The notes under the pieces are model-generated. The model had not been told where the DNA came from. It made no database searches and saw only the letters and a list, made by a program, of their open reading frames with translations. Shown in pieces: positions 53,151-64,000 of a DNA stretch of 64,000 bases. The translations under genes were made by a program, and so were the position numbers. The first letter of the stretch is position 1. Each line of letters opens with the position of its first letter. Source of the stretch: Pseudomonas spelaei. GTDB lineage: Bacteria > Pseudomonadota > Gammaproteobacteria > Pseudomonadales > Pseudomonadaceae. Location: positions 1 to 64,000 of the forward strand of contig NZ_WNNK01000002.1 in NCBI RefSeq assembly GCF_009724245.1. Direction: 5' to 3'.

Positions 53151-53987
53151 TCAACGCCGGGGAAGGAATTGCAGTGGATCAACAGGTTTACCTTGGCGGC
53201 GAATCTCAAAGTGAAGTTTCACCCGGTCTGTACCAGTCGACCCCATTTCGGCAATTGTCTGTCCGACTTTGACCTGCTGCCCCTCCCGAACCAACAGCCT
53301 GCGGTTATGACCGTAAGCACTGACGTAGGTATCGCTGTGTTTGATGATGACCAGCTCGCCGTAGCCCCGTAAACCACTCCCGGCGTACACCACTGTCCCA
53401 TCAGACGCAGCTAAAACAGGCTGTCCCAAATCCCCGGCGATATCAATGCCTTTATTCAAACTACCGTTTGAAGAGAATTTTCCAATAAGAATGCCATTTG
53501 AAGGCCACCCCCAACCGGTCGGTGCAGGCCCTGGGGGAGGCAGCGGTGCAGGTGCCGGTTTACTCGCAACCGCAGGCGCAGCGGTGCCTGCAGGCCGAGT
53601 GATGATGGTGGTTTTGCTCGAGGATGACGCTGAAGAACCGGAATACTTGACGACTGCAGTTGGTGTTGAACCGGTGCGCCCATCGAAACGAATGGTCTGA
53701 CCCGGATGTATCGTATATGGCACAGGAATGTTGTTACGCGCGGCCAGTGCCTTGTAATCCCAACCATAACGGAAGGCAATCGAGAACAGCGTATCGCCCT
53801 TGCGCACGACATATTGCCCGGTGGTGACCGTCGGCTTTTGTGGAACCGCATTATTGCGATCAACAACCCGCGCACCGCCACTTGGCGTGCTGGAACAAGC
53901 CGTCAATAAGGAACCCAAGACAAGGCCAATCACCAGTCGCTGAATGCTTGTTTTACTCATACGCTGCGCAATGACCGTGAGACTCAC
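53151..53987 (-). CDS. nlpD: Lipoprotein NlpD, LysM and degenerate M23 domain
   Basis: A 278-residue lipoprotein that activates the AmiC amidase at cell division. The lipobox is LLTAC. A LysM domain begins YVVRKGDTLFSIAFRYGWDY (about residues 55-74). The C-terminal M23 domain starts GILIGKFSSNGSLNKGIDIA, where the first zinc ligand His is Asn, and the HxH ligand is KLH in VKLHFEIR. It is thus degenerate, as in other NlpD. The start is GTG at 53987, with GGGAG seven bases upstream. An ATG at 53960 has no such site. The rpoS promoter lies within its coding sequence. Confidence 0.92.
   Translation of the reverse strand: MSLTVIAQRMSKTSIQRLVIGLVLGSLLTACSSTPSGGARVVDRNNAVPQKPTVTTGQYVVRKGDTLFSIAFRYGWDYKALAARNNIPVPYTIHPGQTIRFDGRTGSTPTAVVKYSGSSASSSSKTTIITRPAGTAAPAVASKPAPAPLPPPGPAPTGWGWPSNGILIGKFSSNGSLNKGIDIAGDLGQPVLAASDGTVVYAGSGLRGYGELVIIKHSDTYVSAYGHNRRLLVREGQQVKVGQTIAEMGSTGTDRVKLHFEIRRQGKPVDPLQFLPRR
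53457..53470. promoter_or_regulatory. Candidate PsrA operator at the rpoS promoter, inside nlpD
   Basis: CAAACTACCGTTTG matches the published PsrA consensus G/CAAAC-N2-4-GTTTG/C exactly. It sits 412 bases upstream of the rpoS ATG. In P. aeruginosa the rpoS transcript starts about 373 bases before the ATG, and PsrA binds upstream of it (about -59 to -35), so the site is in the expected position. PsrA is known to activate rpoS in Pseudomonas. Confidence 0.65.
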
Positions 53988-54198
53988 CCGCCGCTCCCTT
54001 TGTGGTGGCTGAAACTGAATGCCTGTATCAGGCTTGAAATATGTCGCAAGTATAACGGGCAGTAGAACTTTTACCGAAAACACGACCTTAAAGAAAAATT
54101 CATCATGTTTAACACCCATTACCAATCATGTTTACTTAATACACCCCGCTGTAAGACACATACCCAGCAATAGAATTCAGTGCCCTACTCATAAATGA

Positions 54199-55612
<1,414 letters not shown>

Positions 55613-55625
<13 letters not shown>

Positions 55626-56671
55626 GGGCTGTCCGTCTGCCCCACCGGCACCAGATCTACAAGCTCGCGCACCAATACAGTGGCGAAGCATCCGGCCGGC
55701 AGGACGAATTCCAATTGCAGAATGTCCAACGAGGGATAATGCCACGTCAACCCGCCAATGGGCAGTCGCAGAATGCGACGTTCCTGGCTCATGCCGGCAT
55801 TGACCAGCCAATCCCGCAGGTCCGCTTCACTGGCCGCGACTGCCTGCTCCAGAGCCTGAGTGGCACCCGAGGCCGGAGAGTCACCCTCGCCCCACTGTGG
55901 GCCTGTAGGGTGCAAATCCAGGATTGCCAGACGTGGGTCGCTGCATTCAGCCTCCCCTGCCGGGAAAAAGCTGCGGCTGTCGGTGAACGCCAGCAAATCG
56001 CCAACCTGGGCGCGCTGCCATGAACCATCAGCCACCCGCGCCGCCAGCACTTTATTGAACAGAAAGCTACGAGCAGTGGACAGCAGGCGCGAACGCACAT
56101 TGCGCTGCTCCGGCAGGGCCTTGCGGGCCGCCCAATCCCGAGCATCGACGACATTGCCGCCGTTATGACCAAAACGCTGGGCACCGAAATAGTTGGGAAT
56201 GCCCTGCTTGGCGATCAGTTGCAGACGGGCGTCGATGGCCGCGCTGTCGCCGGCAAACTGGGTCAGCCGCAAGGTGAAACCGTTGGCCGAATGCGCGCCA
56301 CGCTGCAGCTTGCGCTTGTGGCGGGCACTCTTGAGGATCTTCAGGGTGTCGTTTTCTGCTGCGCTCAAGTCAGGATCGGCCTTGCCCGGTAGCTGCACGC
56401 TGAACCACTGGCGAGTCAGTGCCTGACGATCCTTGAGCCCGGCATAGCTGACCGTGCGCAACGGCACGCCGGCCGCCTTGGCGATGCGTCGCGCCGCCTC
56501 TTCGGTGTTCAAACCGCGCTTTTCCACCCAAAGCCACAGATGTTCACCCTCGCCGGTCAGCGGGATGTCCAGCACTTCATCCACCTGGAAATCTTCGGCA
56601 GTGGCCTTTAGTACCGCACTGCCCAAGGCCTCGCCATAGGCACGCGGGCCCAGTAGTTGCAGATCATTCAT
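55613..56671 (-). CDS. truD: tRNA pseudouridine(13) synthase TruD
   Basis: A 352-residue enzyme that makes pseudouridine-13 in tRNA-Glu. The catalytic Asp is D81 in [29 protein letters not shown] is the other family motif. It overlaps ispF upstream by four bases and surE downstream. Length normal (349 in Escherichia coli). Confidence 0.96.
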
Positions 56672-57141
56672 GCGCGCAGCAACAAGGCAACGGAGTGCAC
56701 CGCAATGCCCTCTTCGCGACCGGTAAAGCCGAGTTTTTCGGTGGTGGTGGCTTTTACGTTCACTTGATCCAACTCAACTTGAAGATCCGCGGCAATCAGT
56801 GCGCGCATCGATTCGATATGCGGGGCCATTTTCGGCGCCTGGGCCACGATGGTGTTGTCGACATTACCGACCTTCCAGCCCTTGGCATGGATCAACCCAA
56901 CCACGTGACGCAGCAGAACGCGACTGTCCGCACCCTTGAAGGTCGGGTCGGTGTCCGGAAAGTGCTTGCCGATATCCCCCAACGCTACCGCGCCGAGCAA
57001 GGCATCGCTCAAGGCATGCAAGACAACGTCGCCGTCAGAATGAGCCAGCAACCCATGGTGGTGCGCGATCTGCACGCCGCCCAGGGTGATGAAGTCGCCT
57101 TCGGCGAAACGGTGAACATCATAGCCGTGGCCAATACGCAT
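56668..57141 (-). CDS. ispF: 2-C-methyl-D-erythritol 2,4-cyclodiphosphate synthase IspF
   Basis: A 157-residue enzyme of the MEP isoprenoid pathway. Zinc ligands D8, H10 ([10 protein letters not shown]) and H42 ([10 protein letters not shown]) are intact. The start codon directly follows the T-run of a terminator hairpin, and GGGG in that hairpin is the only Shine-Dalgarno-like sequence. Operon ispF-truD-surE-pcm-nlpD-rpoS by overlaps. ispD, usually adjacent to ispF in other bacteria, is here separated from it by adhC-fghA and a LysR gene. Confidence 0.96.
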   Translation of the reverse strand: MRIGHGYDVHRFAEGDFITLGGVQIAHHHGLLAHSDGDVVLHALSDALLGAVALGDIGKHFPDTDPTFKGADSRVLLRHVVGLIHAKGWKVGNVDNTIVAQAPKMAPHIESMRALIAADLQVELDQVNVKATTTEKLGFTGREEGIAVHSVALLLRA

Positions 57142-57172
57142 AAAAAAACGCCCCGATTTAATTCAGGGCGTG
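57142..57172 (-). terminator. Terminator after fghA, merged with the ispF start
   Basis: On the minus strand ACGCCC pairs with GGGCGT around TGAATTAAATCG (57148-57171), followed by seven T residues that end directly at the ispF ATG. The GGGG of the 3' arm is the only ribosome-binding candidate for ispF. The structure could stop transcription from fghA and also hide the ispF start. Confidence 0.75.
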
Positions 57173-57195
57173 ATTCTACCTACTTTTGCCGGACA

Positions 57196-58041
57196 TTAAC
57201 CGAGCAAAGCGCGTCCATGGTGTCGCAAATGGTCTTCAATGAAGCTGGCGATAAAGAAGTAGCTGTGGTCATAGCCTGGTTGCAGCCGCAGCTCCAGCGG
57301 ATGGTTGGCCGCCTTCGCCGCCTGTATCAGGGCCTCAGGCTTAAGCTGCACGGCGAGAAAATCGTCGCGGTCGCCCTGATCCACCAATAACGGAAGCTTT
57401 TGCGTCGCTTCGCTGATCAGCACACAAGCGTCCCACTCGCGCCACTTCGAACGCTCATCCCCCAGATAACGGGAAAACGCCTTCTGCCCCCATGGGCAAT
57501 CCATCGGGTTATTGATCGGCGAGAACGCCGACACCGACAGGTACCGCCCGGGGTTGCGCAAGGCGCAGACCAGCGCACCGTGTCCGCCCATGGAGTGGCC
57601 ACTGATACCGCGCTTATCTGACGCAGGGAAATGCGCTTCGACCAATGCCGGCAATTCCTGCACCACATAGTCATGCATCCGATAATGCTTGGCCCAGGGT
57701 TCCTGGCTGGCATTCAGATAAAACCCGGCGCCAAGACCGAAATCCCACGCACCGTCAGGGTCACCCGGCACACCCGGCCCGCGCGGGCTGGTGTCCGGCG
57801 CCACAATAATCAACCCCAACTCAGCCGCCATACGCTGGGCACCGGCCTTTTGCATGAAGTTCTCATCGGTGCAGGTCAGCCCCGACAGCCAGTACACCAC
57901 CGGCAGCTTGCCGCCCTGCTCCGCTTGCGGTGGCAGGTACACGGCGAACGTCATGTCGCAGCCCAGCACATCGGAATAGTGTTTATAGCGCTTGTGCCAG
58001 CCGCCGAAGCTTTTCTGGCAGGACAGGTTTTCCAGACTCAT
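57196..58041 (-). CDS. fghA: S-formylglutathione hydrolase
   Basis: A 281-residue esterase that hydrolyses S-formylglutathione to formate and glutathione, second step of formaldehyde detoxification. Serine nucleophile S150 is in [11 protein letters not shown], the oxyanion region is [14 protein letters not shown], and the His is late, in [15 protein letters not shown]. It lies 8 bases after adhC, in one operon. Also named frmB or yeiG-like. Confidence 0.95.
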   Translation of the reverse strand: MSLENLSCQKSFGGWHKRYKHYSDVLGCDMTFAVYLPPQAEQGGKLPVVYWLSGLTCTDENFMQKAGAQRMAAELGLIIVAPDTSPRGPGVPGDPDGAWDFGLGAGFYLNASQEPWAKHYRMHDYVVQELPALVEAHFPASDKRGISGHSMGGHGALVCALRNPGRYLSVSAFSPINNPMDCPWGQKAFSRYLGDERSKWREWDACVLISEATQKLPLLVDQGDRDDFLAVQLKPEALIQAAKAANHPLELRLQPGYDHSYFFIASFIEDHLRHHGRALLG

Positions 58042-58049
58042 GGCCGACC

Positions 58050-59219
<1,170 letters not shown>

Positions 59220-59270
59220 TTAATAATCCAGCGAAAAGCAAAACTTTATTGCTGTATAGGGATAATCACC

Positions 59271-60167
59271 GTGCAGGAAAACCGCTGGGAAGGCATCGAC
59301 GAATTCGTCGCCGTGGCTGAATGCAGTCAATTTACGGCGGCCGCCGAACGCCTCGGCGTTTCGTCATCCCATATCAGCCGCCAAGTGGCGCGACTGGAAG
59401 ACCGATTGCAAACCCGCCTGCTCTATCGCAGCACCCGCCGCGTGACCCTGACCGAGGCAGGCCAGACCTTCCTTCAGCACTGCCAACGCTTGCAGGATGG
59501 CCGCGAAGAGGCCTTGCGAGCAGTGGGCGATCTCACCAGCGAACCCAAAGGCATGCTACGCATGACGTGTGCGGTGGCCTACGGCGAACGTTTTATCGTG
59601 CCGTTGGTGACGCGCTTCATGGGGCTTTATCCACAACTGCGGATAGACATCGAGCTGACCAACCGCCAACTGGACCTGGTCCACGAAGGCCTGGACCTGG
59701 CGATTCGCCTGGGACGCCTGCAAGACTCACGGATGGTTGCCAGCCGCCTGGCACCACGACGCATGTACCTGTGCGCATCACCTTCCTACCTTGAACGTTA
59801 TGGTCGGCCACACAGCTTGTCGGAATTGACTCGGCATAACTGCCTGATTGGCAGCTCCGACATTTGGCAACTCGCTCAGGACGGACGAGAGTTTTCCCAG
59901 CGAGTGCAGGGAAATTGGCGCTGCAACAGCGGGCAAGCCGTGCTCGATGCCGCGCTGCAAGGGGTGGGATTGTGCCAGTTGCCGGACTATTACGTGCTGG
60001 AGCATTTGCACAACGGGGCGCTGGTGTCACTGCTGGAAGCGCATCAACCGCCGAATACTGCGGTGTGGGCGCTGTATCCGCAGCAGCGGCATTTGTCGCC
60101 CAAGGTTCGCAAGCTGGTGGATTTTTTGAAGGAAGGTTTGGCCGAGCGGCCGGAGTACAGGGGTTGA
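59271..60167 (+). CDS. LysR-family regulator, divergent from adhC-fghA
   Basis: A 298-residue LTTR. HTH residues 18-45 (SQFTAAAERLGVSSSHISRQ), wing RLLYRSTRRVTLTEAGQTFL, effector domain from residue 90. It starts at GTG 59271 with AGGGA eight bases upstream. The 108-base gap to adhC contains a 15-base imperfect palindrome GATTGATTAATAATC (59214-59228), candidate T-N11-A site. Probably regulates formaldehyde detoxification; effector unknown. Confidence 0.85.
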   Translation: MQENRWEGIDEFVAVAECSQFTAAAERLGVSSSHISRQVARLEDRLQTRLLYRSTRRVTLTEAGQTFLQHCQRLQDGREEALRAVGDLTSEPKGMLRMTCAVAYGERFIVPLVTRFMGLYPQLRIDIELTNRQLDLVHEGLDLAIRLGRLQDSRMVASRLAPRRMYLCASPSYLERYGRPHSLSELTRHNCLIGSSDIWQLAQDGREFSQRVQGNWRCNSGQAVLDAALQGVGLCQLPDYYVLEHLHNGALVSLLEAHQPPNTAVWALYPQQRHLSPKVRKLVDFLKEGLAERPEYRG

Positions 60168-60181
60168 TTGAGTCTTTTGTA

Positions 60182-60198
60182 CCTCGGCAGCGGCTACA
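60182..60198. repeat. Half copy of the inverted-repeat element
   Basis: CCTCGGCAGCGGCTACA equals the right end of the 103-bp element. On the minus strand TAG in this repeat serves as the ispD stop codon (60194-60196). Confidence 0.75.
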
Positions 60199-60901
60199 AC
60201 CGGTTAGCCCAGCGCAACCGGAGCCACTCCAAGTCCTCAGGCCGAGTCACCTTGATATTGTCCGAGCGCCCTTCAATCAGGCGCGGTGCCTGGCCGGACC
60301 ATTCCATGGCGGATGCTTCGTCGGTGATCACGGCATCGGCTACCAGACTGTCAGCCAAGGCCCGGTGCAAGGCGCCCAGGCGGAACATCTGTGGCGTGTA
60401 GGCCTGCCAGATCAGGCTGCGATCAACAGTTTCCACCACACGCCCATGTTTATCGACCCGCTTGAGAGTGTCGCGGGCCGGCACCGCCAGCAAGCCACCC
60501 ACCGGATCATCCGCGAGTTCCGCCAGCAGTTTGTCCAGGTCGTCGCGACTCAAATTGGGACGCGCCGCATCATGCACCAGCACCCAGTCCTCATCACTGG
60601 CGCCTTGCTCATGCAAGTGCAGCAGCGCATTGAGCACCGAGCCGGAACGCTCCGCGCCGCCCTCCACTCGCTGGATGCGAGGGTCGCCAGCACACGCCAG
60701 GCGTGGCCAATACGGATCATCAATAGCAAGACTGACCACCAACCCCTTGAGGTCAGGATGGTCGAGAAAACAGCCAAGGCTGTGTTCGAGAATAGTGCGC
60801 CCGCCCAGTTGCAAATATTGCTTGGGACGGTCCGCAGCCATACGGGCACCGACGCCCGCGGCAGGAATCACGGCCCAGAAGGCCGGCAAGCGGCTGCTCA
60901 T
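60194..60901 (-). CDS. ispD: 2-C-methyl-D-erythritol 4-phosphate cytidylyltransferase IspD
   Basis: A 235-residue enzyme of the MEP pathway. The CTP-binding start is FWAVIPAAGVGARMAADRPK, with QYLQLGGRTILEHSL following. VLVHDAARPNLSRDDL and RSDNIKVTRPEDLEWLRLRW are family motifs. Its TAG stop lies inside the half repeat at 60182-60198. It overlaps ftsB by four bases. Confidence 0.96.
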   Translation of the reverse strand: MSSRLPAFWAVIPAAGVGARMAADRPKQYLQLGGRTILEHSLGCFLDHPDLKGLVVSLAIDDPYWPRLACAGDPRIQRVEGGAERSGSVLNALLHLHEQGASDEDWVLVHDAARPNLSRDDLDKLLAELADDPVGGLLAVPARDTLKRVDKHGRVVETVDRSLIWQAYTPQMFRLGALHRALADSLVADAVITDEASAMEWSGQAPRLIEGRSDNIKVTRPEDLEWLRLRWANRL

Positions 60902-61176
60902 TGGGCCAACTGGTAGAGGGTCTCGCCCTCCTTGACCATGCCCAGCTCATGACGAGCCCGTTCTTCAACGGTCTCCGTGCCCTTTTTCAACTCAAGCACT
61001 TCCGCATCGAGCACGCGGTTGCGCTCCAGCAGACGCTCGTTTTCGGCGTGCTGGTCAGCAATTTGCTGGGTCAGGTCCTTTACCTGCGCCATGCTGCCAT
61101 TCCCCACCCATAGGCGGTATTGCAGGCCAGCCAGCAGCAAGAGCAAGACGAGGAACAACCAATTGGGACTGCGCAT
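60898..61176 (-). CDS. ftsB: Cell-division protein FtsB
   Basis: A 92-residue bitopic protein of the divisome FtsQBL complex. The cytoplasmic tail is very short (MRSPN), followed by one membrane helix (WLFLVLLLLLAGLQYRLWVG). The periplasmic coiled coil is VKDLTQQIADQHAENERLLE and continues in RNRVLDAEVLELKKG. ERARHELGMVKEGE is the conserved FtsB motif. Start at 61176 is typical for the family. Confidence 0.95.
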   Translation of the reverse strand: MRSPNWLFLVLLLLLAGLQYRLWVGNGSMAQVKDLTQQIADQHAENERLLERNRVLDAEVLELKKGTETVEERARHELGMVKEGETLYQLAQ

Positions 61177-61348
61177 CGAATATCGGGTATCCAGTGAAAA
61201 AAGACAGCCAAGCAAACACTTTTGGAGCAACTGATAGCACGAAGCCTGGAAGAACCAGGCTTGTGCTTGATAGGCATCAGATTAGTGGGAAAATTCACCG
61301 CATAGTAAATTTTCCGACACGACCTGCTGTCTTTTTATCATCAACTGT

Positions 61349-62760
<1,412 letters not shown>

Positions 62761-62795
62761 ATTAAGCGTGGGATACTTTACCGGAGAAATCGCTG

Positions 62796-64000
<1,205 letters not shown>

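Overview
The window reads as a chromosomal segment of a fluorescent pseudomonad (Pseudomonas fluorescens group). The evidence is the GC-rich coding, the block pyrG-kdsA-eno-ftsB-ispD / adhC-fghA / ispF-truD-surE-pcm-nlpD-rpoS, the braCDEFG and aotJQMOP transport operons, and many GTGGGAGC-type REP pairs between genes. There are no rRNA or tRNA genes, CRISPR arrays, insertion sequences or prophage. The annotation rests on reading the sequence and on recalled family knowledge; no database search was run.

Layout. 1-4 kb: an intergenic repeat, a tiny cbb3-oxidase subunit (CcoM) with an ANR-type box, a LysR regulator, a RidA/aminotransferase pair and small conserved proteins. 4-12 kb: RapA, a cluster of REPs, a spinster-type MFS transporter, a YkgJ-type Cys-cluster protein and an MHYT-GGDEF-EAL membrane protein. 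12-17.7 kb: DUF2288 protein and the branched-chain amino-acid ABC transporter. 17.9-20.4 kb: a four-gene bufferin-type operon (Cys-containing exported peptide, MNIO/DUF692 enzyme, partner protein, DoxX). 20.4-27 kb: a divergent LysR/SDR pair, a lipoprotein, an FAD oxidoreductase, a cysteine-synthase-like enzyme and NhaA. 27-28.8 kb: a compact S-pyocin-like toxin with its overlapping immunity gene. 28.8-39.9 kb: envelope lipoproteins (SlyB-like, two OmpA-like), PdxH, a serine hydrolase, a large exported glycoside hydrolase, DinG, a CopD-like membrane protein and a collagen-like exported protein. 40-50.3 kb: two SEC-C proteins, a LEA-type lipoprotein, a cysteine hydrolase, a GST next to a QuiP-like acylase, and the arginine/ornithine ABC transporter. 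50.3-64 kb: dcd, a cold-shock protein, then the rpoS-to-pyrG housekeeping block, with formaldehyde detoxification (adhC-fghA and a divergent LysR) inserted in it.

The most interesting points are the following. The bufferin operon has its own candidate ECF-type promoter. The mini S-pyocin carries a C-terminal killing domain of only about 60 residues. A 103-bp inverted-repeat element with 32-bp perfect ends occurs in three forms, each at a gene's 3' end, and one supplies the ispD stop codon. A consensus PsrA operator lies inside nlpD at the expected rpoS promoter position. An ANR-type box sits at the class II position upstream of ccoM. The terminator after fghA holds the ispF Shine-Dalgarno in its stem. 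A REP pair sits inside the loop of a long terminator-like inverted repeat after rapA.
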